Shown: positions 24,222 through 37,003, counted from the first letter of the stretch. The stretch is DNA of 64,000 nucleotides from Allodiplogaster sudhausi (GCA_945643635.1 CALZFC010000316.1:27501-91500), one strand, 5' to 3'. The notes: generated by a model from the letters alone, not told the origin. A program made the numbers and translations.

Positions 24222-25658
24222 TGTTACTGAAAAAAAAATGAAGAATGGATCCCAAATTAACTTATCACCTTGCAAATGATACGCGATTTCGCAAATTTTC
24301 CATATAAATTACAGCTCTCTCCCAATCAGCAATCAGAAAGTGATAGCAAACTATAGTGGAAAATACTCAGAGGCACGGTGATTTCAGGCGGTTATTTAGT
24401 CTATCGCCATGTGTACGGTATATTATGTAGGAAGTCGAGTTAAAATAACATATCCCATTAAATAAATTGCACAATATTTTTCCCACGAACAAAATTTTCA
24501 CATTTTTACTTCGTCAAAGCACGATTTTCTTTATTGGCGCTTTTCAAGTACCATTCTATTGGAAACCAGCCAAGTTCTGTTAAATGATGCATGTGAACTG
24601 AGTTGATTCAAAAGATAATTCATGAGAAATGGAATGTGCACTATTTAAGAAGGTCAAAGATGGAAAGACTAAAAAATACATGGTCAACTTAATTGGCTCT
24701 TGCAATTGGTAAACAAATGATTTGCTATGCTCCCCCTTGCCATGCAATGCAATCTGGTAATATGGTCCTGAATTCTTTGTAAAGCACAAAGAAACAGAGT
24801 GCACTTTTTTCGTATAGCTGGAGAGAGAGAGAGAGGAGTGAGAGAAAGAAAGAGAGAAGAAGAAAATCACTGAGAGAGAGATGGAGAGAGGGAGAGAGAG
24901 AGCAAGATGGAGAGAGGGAGAGAGAGAAACATTAGAAACCGCTCAAATACGCTGCACGAGTCCTCTTCTTGCCCTCTTGAGCAGGCTCATTTTGGCGCTT
25001 CCAAACGCTACAAGTGGTGGGAGGGGGTGGATCTCCGCTGACTCTTGTTTCTATCTCTTTCAATCCCTTGTATCTCTCACACACCCTCTCTCTCTTCCAC
25101 TCTCTCTCCCTCTCTTTCTCTCCCACTCTCCCTTCCAAATTCTCGCCTGCTTAGATATTCTGTTCTTCTAGGTTACAGTGGCATTTCTTTTTCTTTTTGT
25201 TGCCACCCCACCCCGTTCCATTCACTGCCTCTCTCTCTCTCTTTTCTCTCTCTCTCTCTCTCTCTGTCTCTCTTACCCACTGAAATGCTCAAGGGCTGCG
25301 GGGGATAGGCTCGACCAAGATGAGAAGAGATTCACTTCCACCAAGCGGATCGTAGCTCTTCCCCCAATCCTCATGAGTCAGCCATTTGCTATGCGGCAGC
25401 AGGCAGGCTTAGCTAGATGATATAAATGGGAAGATGGCAGTGGGAATGAAAGAGAGAGAGGGGAGAGAGAGAAAGAAGCGGAGAGGGGGGCAGAGATATA
25501 CGAGCGAGAGAGAGATAGAGAGAGAGGAGAGAGAGAGGAGAGAGAGAGAGAAATTCAGTGATTCCGAAAATCCTTTGCTCCATTAGGCTATCACACGCGC
25601 TGATCTTTCTTTTCCCTGTGATTAGTTAGATTTGCTTTCTTAAACCACAACTCCTAGG
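24222..25658. promoter_or_regulatory. Divergent intergenic region between PIG-U and the globin gene
   Basis: 1.4 kb between two divergent start codons, so it should hold both promoters. It is AT-rich near PIG-U and dominated by GA tracts (24820-24930, 25445-25550) and CT tracts (25050-25140, 25225-25275) towards the globin. No further exon is supported. Confidence 0.5.
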
Positions 25659-28600
25659 ATGGGCAACAGTGGCTCTGCTTCCGCGCATCTCCACAACCAC
25701 AAGGACTACCGGGAACCGCAGATTCTGCACTCTTACCAGGTTTCTCTTTCCTTCTTCTTTACACCCTTCTCTTCATATTACTTGCTATAGTAGTAAAATA
25801 ATTCTAAAAGTATGACTTGTACAAGTGGTTGCAAACCATCAGTTCTAAATGAACGAAAGGCAGAGAAAAGAGCAAATGTAATCTGGCTTCGATTTCGCTT
25901 TATTGATCTTGTGAGATAGAAGGCAACACATCTTGAACGAATTAAGCAAGTCCTGAAGTCGGAATACAGGAAACTAAATGAAGGCGAGAAAGAGACAGAG
26001 ACTAAATAACTCGGCAGCTAAAATTAGCAACAATTCCACGAACAAATGTCTTCTTATGATTCGCTAATCGTATTCGAATTTCCCGAGAGAAGAAAAAAAA
26101 ATAAGAAAGCGGAAAGAAGATGTTGTTTTGCACACAAGTTCCACGTGGTGGAAACTACCAATAAAAACCCACGAATGATACGGAAGTGAAACACGCTTGT
26201 TTGGTATTTTACAGGAGTTGAGAATGCATTTTACGGTCTTTGAGTAGTGAAAGTATTTTAGATTTGGGGGTTTAAAACTTAGTGGAAAAAAATTTTTAAT
26301 TGTAGGGAATGTCAGTAGGGGAAAAATTAGTGAAACAATATAATTAATGACAATTGAACAGAGAAAGTGGAGAAAACGAAGTGGCCAATACAGAAAGTAA
26401 CAGCTGATGGAGAAAAGGAGACCGAGTAGTAGAGATCAGCTCGTTCTCTGGAACGTAGATGAATGGATTTAATTAATTAGTTTCATTCAACAAATTGCCA
26501 TTCCCCGGAATTATAACAATCTAATTATAGAAAATTATAATGCGGGCAGTATGGCGGCACATGAGTCAGGGAGGAGAGGGAAGCTGCGGCAGAACAACCA
26601 TGAAGGTCAGAAAGTGTTCTAACAACTCTTTCTTGAGGATGGGCTGCACTTTCCAAGGTAAAAGCACTTAAAATATATATATATATATATAATATATAAT
26701 ATATATATATATATTTGTCTTCATGAAGAGCTTCAAACTGCAAATATTTCCCTATATATGCTTTCTTCATCAGTCTGTAACCTCTATATAGATTCATGTG
26801 ATGAATTTAAGAGGCTCTTGGTCAAGGACCGTAAAATCAAGAACGTCTTCCACCATACGGCCGTACTTGCGCACATGTTCTCACTGCCTGATTCTTCTTA
26901 CACTTCGGCTGTCCCTGACAGTGGCCGCCGTTGTGGTCTACATGAACACGCGAGCGAAATCGTGCGATTCATGCAATTCGGTCAGACTTATTTTTTTCGA
27001 CAACTCATCAGCGTTAATAATCAATAACCTTCAAAATTTGTGCAATCAATACCTATTTCCTACCCATTTCCTAGTCATGCTAAATCTCGACTCGCCCTCT
27101 CGCATCTCTGAAGAATGCCAGAGAATAGGTCGGCTTCATCAGCGATTCAAGGGAATGGCCATGAAGGCAGAGCACTGGGATCTCCTCGGAGAAGCACTTA
27201 CGGAAACTGTTCGGTTAGGAAATAAAGATTCTTTAGAGACAGAGAAACTGCTCAGTGGTCTCGAGAGATAGAAAACTGCCTATTGTTAGAGGATCGAGAG
27301 ATAGAGAACTGCTTAGAGCTTTCCCCGTTGGTTTTTCTACTTCTGACTTTCATACCATTCAGGCAAAGAGCACGAATTCTAAATTGCATTTAATATCCCC
27401 CTTTAAAGGAGCTCTACGAATTCAGGGAATATCAAGGATGGCGGCGCCATCGAGAAAGTCTTCGGGCAGCGAATCTGGTCGTCTCATTTCTTGTCGATCG
27501 CATAAGGACAGGTTTGAAATTGCGCACAAATTTGGAGAGGAGCAGGCTTACTAAAACTAGTAAAAGAATTCTTTAACATTATATATATACCACTACTACT
27601 ACTCTCCTCGGAAAGAAAACTTATTACAGGCTTTCTGAGTCGTCGGCCCTCAGTTGGTGCGAGTTCGGTCAGCTCTCCACCCCCGAATCCTCGCTCAATT
27701 CTCAAACGCTCTCCATCCCGTGACTCCTCCGTCTGGGACTCCAACTCCAATCTTGCGTCTACAATTCCGCCGCGCCGCATGCGGCAAGACGGCGTTCGCT
27801 TTGGCGCTTCTTCCGCGTTCGCTTGGGAACGAGGGAATGGAACGGATTACGAGAAGGAGGAAGAGTGCAGCGATGACGATCAAGGACAAGAAAATAAGGA
27901 TGACAGCAGGTGCTTAGTGAGCCGTTCGGCTGGCTACCTTCCGAATGTGCATGGGCGGCACCCTAGCGCACCACCGACAACAACACCTGGTAAACGTGCG
28001 CCTTTGCCTCGATTACGACGCCATGAAGCGAATGGAAACGCGCTTAGGCAAGAGGAACAGCGGAAGACGATGGCGAGGAGTGAGCAAAGTAGCCATCAGG
28101 CCTACGGCAACTGCAGGAGTCGATCGGTGCTCGCACTGACAAGGAATAGGCCAGGACTGGCCACGATACCCTCGGTGCTCACTGGGAGTTGTCCAGACAT
28201 GGCATCACCGATTCCTGAGCGAAGCAGCTCACCGGGGAGCCCTTGTTCGCCGCTCGTAATTGGAGCACCACTTCTTCCATCACGTTTTTCACGTCCTCGT
28301 CAAAAAGGTTGGCTCCTCCACAAAATGCACAATAATGACTACTCTCTCATCTTGTTGGGTATATTTACGTTTCAGCATCAGTATACTCTCAAATTCAGGA
28401 CAATCTCGTCCGCCGCCTCCTCAAGTCTCCGTTGCTAGAAGACTTCCACGCACGCCAACAATTGACTTTGCAGCATATAACAGCATCAATAACAACGCGG
28501 CGGCCGCTCCTCCACCACCGCCACCAGCGCCGCCTAATGCTTTGCTGAGGAATACAAATTATGCCTCTTCCCGCGCAGCATCGCGCCCTTCTCTCTCTCG

Positions 28601-28766
28601 CTTCCACTCCCTCGACCATGGCTACCACTCGGCAGCTTCTAGTCCGAGTGATGGAGATAGCATGTCTCTACTTGCACCCCACCCCGCTCTCTCCGCACCA
28701 CAGCCCCCTCCTCCTCCTTCGGCTCTTCATCGAATGAGAAAGATCTCACACAACTCTTATCTTTAA
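25659..28766 (+). CDS. Globin with N-terminal myristoylation signal and long Ser/Pro-rich C-terminal tail
   Basis: Exons 25659-25739, 26531-26657, 26792-26980, 27075-27213, 27426-27559, 27630-28307, 28399-28766; phases agree, 571 residues. The start MGNSGSASA fits N-myristoylation. Globin features: RAVWRHMSQ (A helix), FKRLLVKDRKIKNVF (B-C region), HEHASEIVRFMQ (E helix), NLDSPSRISEECQRIGRLHQ with the presumed proximal histidine, HWDLLGEALTETVR (G helix) and RESLRAANLVVSFLVDRIRT (H helix). The tail of about 345 residues is disordered-looking, with SRRPSVGASSVSS, PPPPPPAPP and SPSDGDSM segments. If the splice at 27559 is not used, an in-frame stop at 27574 gives a 228-residue globin. Exon 2's donor is the weakest join. 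Heme sensing or redox signalling at membranes is inferred, not shown. Confidence 0.82.
26670..26715. repeat. (TA)n microsatellite in a globin intron
   Basis: Alternating ta run with a short interruption. Confidence 0.9.
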
Positions 28767-28912
28767 CTTTGAAATTGGCCCGCTTTGTTCCACCCAGTTA
28801 ATTGCGTGTTGGAGATAGTTAATTAGACTCGGTATTGCCTTTGATTTTGTGATAAATTTTCGTAATTCATTGAATAAATTTTTTTTTAATAAATAAGAAA
28901 AACCTGTCAAGG
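28767..28912. other. Overlap zone of convergent 3' ends (globin and UBR7)
   Basis: Only 146 bases separate the two stop codons. An aataaa at 28872 on the plus strand could serve the globin transcript. Confidence 0.5.
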
Positions 28913-31900
28913 TTAAACAGCCGGGGGCTCATTGTCATCTGTTTCCGGCGCGTCCATGGCATCCCGGAGGGCCTCTTGGCGCGATTTCTTTATGCCATCG
29001 AAGAACGTCTTGATGTCTTCCGCCTTGATGACTCCGGTGCTCGACTGCATGAACTCGGAGAACTTCCTCTTCATGTGGTTGAACTCTGAAAGAATCTTCT
29101 TAGGATGAACAAGGAAGAAAGTGTATAATGATAGTCTTATGGACACAAGTCACTATTTTGTCCGTGAATTAGATCATTTGAAGGGAGACAACTTTACGAG
29201 CCAAAGAAGACGCAGCAAAGAAAACAAGCCTCGAACCACGAAAACGGCCGCATCTCTTCCCAAGTCGTTTGCTAATTCTTGAGCGACTTCCTCATCAGTC
29301 ACGGGTGCCACTCGCTCCGCTGCCAGCTTCTCTTCTGCTTCCTGAAATAACAACATATCCTTTTCAGGGAAAAAATGGTGTTCCGAGGGTCCCCCCAAAG
29401 TGCGTGGGTTACATCATCGAGGGGCCTCGTAGAATAGTAAAAACGGAATTTTTCTCACTTCAGAAATCTACGATTAATATTACTAATAACAGATTTCACG
29501 TTTATTGTTCTTTATAACTTTCTATACTACATGTCTCTATCAGATATGACGGTACCTTTGCGTAGACATCCTGCGAATCGTCCGGATCATGAATCCAGTC
29601 ACAGCCCATGTCATCGTAGAAATCCTACAGAAAAGCTTTCTCCATTCAATCAAGTTTCTTTATTTTTGCAATGTTTTTCGCTAACGAAGTAAGTTGACAG
29701 AGTGGATTGACAGTATAAAAATAAGTCAGAATGCACATCTAAGTAAGTTATTGTATCTATTGAGTGTCCAAATGGGTTCGAATGACTGACTTGACATTTG
29801 GAGCATTTGCACAGCTTCTCCCGCCAGTCCTCAACCAGAAGAAAGGCCTTCGGCTGAGCAGCGGACTGCAATCAAAGAGCGATTAGGCAACGCTCTTAAT
29901 CACCTCCTCCTCGAGATGCAATCTCTCGGGAACTAAAGGAAAAAAAAAGTTAACATTATTTTTTCAATACCTACAAACCGATTTGCAAAGGTGTGAAATC
30001 AATGATTCTCCGCTTTAAATATAGATTGCACTTTCGCCGTCTTATTGGGTATCCTTCTGAGAATTCCTCAAAGTAAGCCCTGAGTTGTCCCCTCAAGTTG
30101 CCCCTCACCTCGGTCTCCTCTTCCTTCATCTTCTCCTCTCGTGCCACACACTGGCCGGGAGTGAGGGGCTGCTCGGCGTTGACTGAGACACATCTGAGGA
30201 AGGCTGCTCTGCCGGATGCGCACTCCTTGCACACCATCTCCTCTTCGGTAGACTCTTCCGGAAGGTCGAGATGCTGCAGAGGATACGGTAATGCTAAACC
30301 AAGTCGAACTACTACGGTACTGCCAAGGAAACGCTTCAATAGTTATAAAAGAGGGTTCAAAAGGTTCCAGTCAATGCTTATTCCTGATTGTTGGCCTTCC
30401 CGGAGCCATACCTCATATGGATTTAAAAATAAACAATGAAGCTTTCCCGTCTTTCCCCTGTGATACGGTACATTTTTGATACGGTAAGTTAATGCACACG
30501 CATTTCTAGGGTACGGTATTGCCAAGAGAATGGTTCAATAACCGTAACAAACACATTTACTTTTCAACAGTTCGATATATTGCAAGAAACTCATTTAATT
30601 AATTAATTAATAAGAAGAACGAGAACGAACCGTCAAATGGTACCAATCCTCGCACACAACGCACTGTGTCATCGTAACGCCAGGACTGAAAAAAGTTACA
30701 ATAAAACAAATTCGTTAGCAAGTTGTGCCTTAAAATGTTACAATAATCCGATTTGGAATATGAAAAGAAGGGAAAAACATGTGTACACATTTTCCTTCGC
30801 AAGTCTACTTCAAAATTGAAAAAATGGCGAAAATATGTGCCGGGAATTTCTAACTTAAATGCTACAAAACTCCGGTTTTGAGAATGAAAAGAAGGGATAA
30901 AGTAAGTAACTAACTTCTACTTAAAATGTTACAAAACTCCCATCTTGAAAATAAAAGGAAGGCATGAACTAAATATAGTAATCTCTATCTTAACATGTTA
31001 CCCATTTTAAAAATGAAAAGAAGGAATAAAATAAACGTGCTTCTCCGGATCGGGGTACGGTCGCTTGCAAGCGCAATACTGATTCTTGAAGTTGTCATTG
31101 TAGACGTTACGTGGGTTCGAAGCAGGCTTATCCTGTAATATGCAATCTCTTTCTTATCTTTGTCCTAGTTAAAGGAGATTCAATCCTTGAGTAAAAAAAC
31201 CTCGCGAAATGCCTTTGCCCGATTATAACAAAGCAAAAAGGTTTTTTTAATAAATAAAATTAAGATATAAAAAAAAAACCTCATAAAGAGTGCACTTCTT
31301 CGCGAAAGCAGCGTTGCCACAGTCACACTTGAAGCTGAAATTGATTCACATCACTAACGATAAGCCGTCCTTTAGAAGCAAACTTGGTCCCACTTTGAAA
31401 CTACACAAATACCATGAAACCAAGTGAAGAATGATATAGAAGCAGAAGAGGGAAAAATCGGACAGATTCACGAATAGATGTGACTCGTCTCAATTAAATA
31501 AGCGCAACTTAGGTGACCAACGCATCTATGCTTACAGAATGTCTCAAAATAGAACCCCTAAACCACCACCGTAGTGCCCTTCCCCAATCTTGAAAAGCTT
31601 TCATCTTTTCCTTATTTACAAGTCCTCAATAGTGGCTTTTGTTCCCAGAAACATAAATGTGGCTTGGTGGCGAGGGATGAGAAACCGCCGCTCAACTCTC
31701 GTACCGTCTCTTGGTGTACATCTCAACCAGGTCGTGGCCATCGTGGCAGTGATTGGAGCAGCCGAAACAGACGCCGGCCGTGCCCGACGGCACGCACGTC
31801 AAGCAAGAGTACAGCGCCTGGCGGGGCTTGTAGCCCTGAATTACACAAGTACTTTCAAGTTACTGGAAAAGGTACACACTAGATATCCGGGCATGATGTG

Positions 31901-32832
31901 CTATCTACTGCTGAACAATGCATGTTGAATAGAGTGTGATTGCTGGCCATAAGGGGTTAAAAATAAGGCCGACAATGGGGTAAAATGCACAGTTAATATA
32001 TGACCAGTCGACGGCATAGCAATGATTCTGTCAAAACATTCATTAAAAACACGATGCGGTAGGCGAAATCAGGGTGTTTGCCAATTCCACAGTACATTTT
32101 TTTTTAATTTAAAAAGACTTCAATATGCGAGTCTGCATGTTTTCACTTTTCTTGAGTAGAACGCTTAGAATCTGACCTCGGGAAACGTGCACACTTTGCC
32201 GTCTTGTCCACCAAGCACAGCTCGGGCCTAAAAAGTTTTCGTTATCGGAAAATAAATTGACAATAGAATACATTATTATTATTATTATTGCAGATTTGTT
32301 GCAAATAGTAATTTAAAAAAATTTCTTACAGTACATTGAAAATCATACAGCACAATTACGCGTGAGGAGCACACATGCCTGTTCTTGCATGAATTCATCC
32401 TGTTCAATCCAATCCACAACTTCCGCGGCGGTCAACTCTTCTTCTTCAACCCCCTGCTCAGGAGCACCGGTCGTTTTCTCGAGGCTTTCCTTCTGCAAAA
32501 AAAATTACACAAATTAGGAGATAATTCTTTCCCCGAAATGGAAAGTACTTCCCACAATAGAAACATTTGGCCTGAACTAGAAACCCTTTCCCCGAAATGG
32601 AAAGTATCTTCCCACAATAGAAACATTTGGCCTGAACTAGAAACCCTTTCCCCGAAATGGAAAGTATCTTCCCACAATAGAAACATTTGCCCTGAACTAG
32701 AAACCCTTTCCCCGAAATGGAAACCTTTTCGGATGTGGCAGATTCAGTAGACGCAACCACTTGGTTTGGAGGCGAATTCGCGGAGAGTTGCTCTTTCTCA
32801 CAGCTCTCAGCACTGCCATTTGTCTCACTCAT
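28913..32832 (-). CDS. UBR7: UBR7-type E3 ubiquitin ligase (UBR box plus PHD-like finger)
   Basis: Exons on the minus strand: 32725-32832, 32379-32492, 32177-32227, 31705-31835, 31280-31334, 31041-31132, 30631-30685, 30109-30273, 29791-29865, 29556-29624, 29237-29341, 28913-29098. Seen: AVLGGQDGKVCTFPE, the UBR box (YSCLTCVPS, CFGCSNHCHDGHDLVEMYTK, FKCDCGNAAFAKKC), the PHD-like part (YCACKRPYPDPE, QCVVCEDWYH, MVCKECASGRAAFL), WREKLCKCSKC and a C-terminal helix ending IKTFFDGIKKS. This is the UBR7 order; UBR7 ubiquitinates histone H2B and reads N-degron-like substrates in other animals. Intron 32228-32378 uses a GC donor, and joining exons 6 and 7 in frame needs a second GC donor at 31040. The start is chosen for an acceptor 2 nt upstream. 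The donor of 29237-29341 is uncertain by one codon. Confidence 0.9.
30280..30545. repeat. Diverged direct duplication beside the UBR7 exon 30109-30273 acceptor
   Basis: Two copies of a segment with gatacggtaa, tacggta, tgccaag and ttcaata in the same order (about 30284-30345 and 30478-30540). The first overlaps the acceptor region. Confidence 0.5.
32524..32725. repeat. 60-bp tandem repeat starting at the UBR7 exon 1 donor
   Basis: About 3.3 copies of a 60-bp unit. On the coding strand the first copy begins at the second base of the donor (tttccatttcggggaaaggg). The unit length is a multiple of three and has no stop in the exon 1 frame, so a retained intron would encode 20-residue repeats with KCFYCGK. 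Confidence 0.9.
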
Positions 32833-33624
32833 TTCTGAGTGCGAGAGAAGAACTTGGTTGCAAAATCATCCAAGTATTTAGACATGTTAATCGTGCATTA
32901 AAATGTTCGCCCAGGTTCATAAGACTTGTTCTTCGATGAGACACAAGAACAACCATCTCGACAAGTCAAAAAAAGTCTTCACCGAGAGACAATTCAATTT
33001 CTAAGAAATATATTCTCAGCAAGAACACACTACAACGGACAGCAGCAATGACCGCGAGAAGACAATACTCGAGATTCGCACGACTACACAAATGCGGAGT
33101 GTAGCTAACGAGAATGCAAACATTGAGCACACTCGCGTTCGTCAATGGAAACGGGGCAGAACCGAAAAAAAAAACATTCCACTCCTCCTTGATATGCAAA
33201 CCCGCTTGGCCCGATTGATTATAATTGTCCCCCCGCCAAAATAGCTGCTAAACAACGTAATTCTCACATTTTCTGAATTTCCGTGTTCAACCGATGGTCC
33301 ATTCATTAACATTAAAATTTTAGCATTTTAGGCTATTTTACTTTCAATATTAGGGTAATTAAGTGCAAAAATTATTCTAAAATGAGCATGAAATAACGTA
33401 AAAAGATAATTTTGTCAACACGTTGTTTAGCATCAACTTACTGCGTACATTTGCCTTACCTGAATATCAGCGTTCTTTCAAAGATTTCTCTAGGAGAACC
33501 GAGAGAGCACGAGAAAATCCTGGGCATTTCGTAGCGATGCATCATTGTTGACATTCTACTTCCACAACTCCAGGTTTATGGTTGCTTAACGTGTTAATTG
33601 TCTTTCTTCAGAAGGAGCCTGGTG
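32833..33624. promoter_or_regulatory. Bidirectional promoter region between UBR7 and VAP
   Basis: 790 bases between divergent start codons. AT-rich with no tandem repeat and no supported exon. A pyrimidine-rich acceptor (tgtctttcttcag, ending 33611) precedes the VAP start. Confidence 0.5.
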
Positions 33625-35324
33625 ATGTCGGAGTCGAAGGCTGCGTCGCTCGTGCTATTGAAGCCGGCAAGCGAGATTATCTTCGAAGGTTTCCTCCTAC
33701 TCGTTTATTCGTACTCGGTCTTTCGAAACTTGTCTAGATTCATGTTCTGATTTTGAACTTGATTTTTTGAAACAGCATTGTTTGTTGGGGCTGCAATACA
33801 AAAAAAGTTTCCACTTTTGCTAAGCATATTGCTCTTGAGGACCCTTCACCGATGTCGTTACTGCGCAGCTACACATTGAAAATCCCCAGAGCCAACCCGT
33901 CTGCTTCAAGGCAGTTCTTTTCTTTTTAATGTTGCGCTGTTGTATGTTGAACATCACGGTAATAGCGATGGCTTGCATAACTCGATTTATTGATATCGCT
34001 CATTCACTGATTTGGGATTTTTTGTGCTAGGGTATATTGGAAAGAAGCGGTATTACAAAAAAAAAATACCGCCAAAAATAATTTTTTTTTTTTCAAAATT
34101 TTAAAGTGTTTATGAACTGTTGCCAATTCTGAACTTGAAGGTGAAGACCACCGCTCCGAAGCAGTACTGCGTCCGCCCGAATTCCGGCATTGTCAACTCT
34201 GGCGAAACTGCAACTGTTGCCGTTATGCTGCAGGTTTCTGGAATCTTCGGAAGTTACAGATATATCTTTGATGCAATATATCTATTCAGCAAATTCTATT
34301 CAGCATTTTTTTTTTAATTTTGGGGTTCAAAATACCGAAATAGTGCCTTTTTACTTTCGTTTTGCTTCTCGTACTGTTGAAATTATTAATGCTACTATTG
34401 TTCAATTTCGGCTATGAAATAAGAAGTCATTTATCTTCAGCCTATGGAATCGATTCCACCCGACGCGGCCAAGCACAAGTTCATGGTGCAATCGACCTTT
34501 GCGCCCAGCGGAGACACCGACTTGGATACATTCTGGAAGGTTCGTGCACCCGAGAACTGTCGAGTTTACCCATTCATTGCAAGGTATATCAAAAGGACCT
34601 TCCAGAATGTCAATCCGTCCGAACTCTCCTACGGCAAACTGCGTGTGGTGTTCGATCAGCGTGCACACAATGAAGCGAAAGTCGAATCTCCCGCCAGCGT
34701 CAACTACTTTACATCGCCGGAGAAAGGTAAGGATGTTTTTTTTAATATTAAAAAGAACTCTTCATTATCAGGACAACATGCTAATATGGACGAGAAGTTT
34801 TTAAGCACTTCTTTTATTCTAACGAAGTAACGATAACTGAAAGAGATGTGTATAATTTCCACATAATTTTTCTTCAATTCAGCCCGCCTTCATTCACCCA
34901 ACAACGCTCTTCCAGCTGAAATCACAGGGGTATGTTTAGCACACGTAATTTGTAAAGGTGAATCATGATCTGCGGATGAGTAGCACACATTTCCTTTTTT
35001 TTAAATTGGATTTAAGTAGTTGATTACGCTGTAAATTGAGTTAAGGGAGGGTTTTTTCCATTTTTTTTTATTGGGTAGACCTAAATGTGCAATTAATAAT
35101 CTTCGCAAGCAATCACTAATTTCAGGACACGGACGCCAAGCTGCGAATCGAACAGGATCGAGTGCGCAAGCTGGAGGCCGAACTGGACAAGGCACACCAG
35201 GAGAGAGCCGAGCTCATCCGCAAGGTTGCCGCGCTCAATTCGGGCGCTAGCCGCGCTGGCGACGGTGAACTCGGCCTGCCGATGGTGCAGGTAATTAATT
35301 TTTATTTATTTAAGCATATATGTA

Positions 35325-35406
<82 letters not shown>

Positions 35407-35846
35407 TTTCTACTAAAAACCTTGTAAATGGGTTTATTCTCTATGCAGACTCCATAGTTAAATCCAAAAGAGTATTGATACTGAAGTCAGTGGCCGGTGT
35501 CTATGGATGCATGTATCTTGATGCTTTTAAAGAAAAAAAAGAAGTTTTATTGAAGAAGGTAGCATATTATTGACCATAAGCAAGGATATAAGCCTGAAAT
35601 GGAGCATTGTGTCTTTGCGGGGCTTGTCGAAAATTAAGCCATTTCTGGGAATTGAGAAGCTTGTTTAATAAAAGTTATAAAGTCGTAATCTCGTTCAATT
35701 TTGTGGCCTCTAAAGTGCCGCCTCTCTCTCTCTCTCGCAGTTTACAATGGTGCTAATTTTAAATTAAGTTTTGCCTCTTATTCCAGGTAGTCCTGATCTG
35801 CATTGCCGGAATCCTACTCGGCCTGATCGTTGGCAAACTCTTCTGA
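33625..35846 (+). CDS. VAP: VAMP-associated protein (VAP), ER tail-anchored MSP-domain protein
   Basis: Exons 33625-33688, 33840-33910, 34141-34233, 34441-34539, 34606-34726, 34883-34929, 35126-35290, 35787-35846; 239 residues. VAP recruits FFAT-motif proteins to the ER at membrane contact sites. Seen: MSP domain in residues 1 to about 130 ([50 protein letters not shown]), a coiled coil in the seventh exon ([20 protein letters not shown]) and a C-terminal transmembrane anchor ([19 protein letters not shown]) ending at the stop. Order and length match the family. The intron after 33910 uses a GC donor. Intron 34540-34605 is 66 nt, lacks stops in frame, and has its splice sites in an inverted repeat. 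Acceptor AG 13 nt upstream of the ATG. Confidence 0.95.
34528..34610. repeat. Perfect 14-bp inverted repeat enclosing both splice sites of a VAP intron
   Basis: Left arm acattctggaaggt (34528-34541) spans the donor; right arm accttccagaatgt (34597-34610) spans the acceptor. In RNA the two sites would pair. Confidence 0.93.
35319..35405. repeat. (TA)n microsatellite in a VAP intron
   Basis: About 85 bases of alternating ta with two tg interruptions. Confidence 0.9.
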
Positions 35847-37003
35847 GCTGTCTTCTCTCTATTGCTGCTGCATTGCTCTTTCGTCGGTGTCGTAGTGGGA
35901 GAATCTGTGGTCATGGCGCGAAGTTTGAATTTTTGGATGACGAAACTGAACAATGTCAATATGCTCGTTTACGACTAGTGTCACCTTTCGCGACATACTT
36001 TCTCATCTTTTTTATCCTATGAATCCCCCCTTGCCCCAATTAAATTCTGAGGGATTTATTTTTTATTTTGCACAGTATTTAACACTGACCTGTGCCACGT
36101 TACCGTCTCCCGATTTCATACTCTCTTTTTATTCCTTCAAATGACTGACCTTTTTTTTCTGAAGTTGTGCTTGTGTTTGTGGCATCCTTCCAATCAAGAG
36201 TCTTCCTGTTTATGGTCCGAGCCGTTAGTTCTAGGTTGCGTCAGTCCTTCGCGCACGCCAACAAAGTAGGCGAAAAGTCAAGTTGCACTCCCCCCTGCCG
36301 GTTCGGTTTCTCAACCGACTCTCTTTCTCAATCTCTCCTATTTGTAACGCTGTCCAATCTCATTCAATATCTCTCTCTCTCTCTCTCTCTATCCCTCTCT
36401 CTCTCTCTCTCTCTCTTTTTATATCCATTGAACTTAAGTCTCATTGTTAATGGAAGAACCGATTCTAGCGCGTCTTGAAGGTATTCAGAGCTCTGAACAT
36501 ATAGAATACTTTTCTCCTCGATTTCCTCTCCCTCGATTATGGTTATCAAGTTGTATCGTAGACTAGTGTGATCCTAGCGGAGATTTAGGTTTTCCTCCTT
36601 TTTGGGATTTTTTTTTATCTGGAAAGAAAGTCGTAGCAGGGATTCGTCAGCATTCGATCAATACCATTTTTCTTCTTCTTCAACATTTTATGCCATCCTA
36701 GAGATATCAGCGCCCTTCATGTATATTTGTTTTCTGTGTCAGATTAATTCATGAACTGTTCCCGGAGAATTTGTCCTTATTCCCTTGAGAATTCGTCTGT
36801 TTTTTTTTAGTAAGAAATCTGAAGTATTAAACTTATTTTTTGGAATAAAGTCTGAAAAGTACCTCTCTGGTATCTATTATCATGGAGCGGTTTGTGACCG
36901 ATTTTTGATACATTGCTCTTGTTATGCGAAGTGGAGAAAGGTTGAAAATTTGATTTAGGGTTTCCGCTTGTGCTTCTCGCCAAGCTTGCAATTTCGGATA
37001 GTA
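35847..37003. other. VAP 3' untranslated region and spacer before eIF4A3
   Basis: T-rich sequence with a short CT tract at 36370-36418. No exon supported. The promoter of eIF4A3 should lie towards 37000. Confidence 0.5.

Noticed and set aside
27560..27576. Stop codon at 27574 as the only end of the globin
   Set aside because: A donor at 27560 joins in phase to a 678-nt open exon and then a further open exon. I kept the short form as an alternative product rather than the main model.
32458..32832. The complete 125-residue frame as UBR7 exon 1
   Set aside because: The part after 32725 is tandem repeat with no family similarity, and splicing 32725 to 32492 is in phase and restores the UBR7 order.
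34540..34605. The open 66-nt VAP segment as normal coding sequence
   Set aside because: It has donor and acceptor consensus, and removing it restores the MSP-domain alignment; included only as a possible retained intron.
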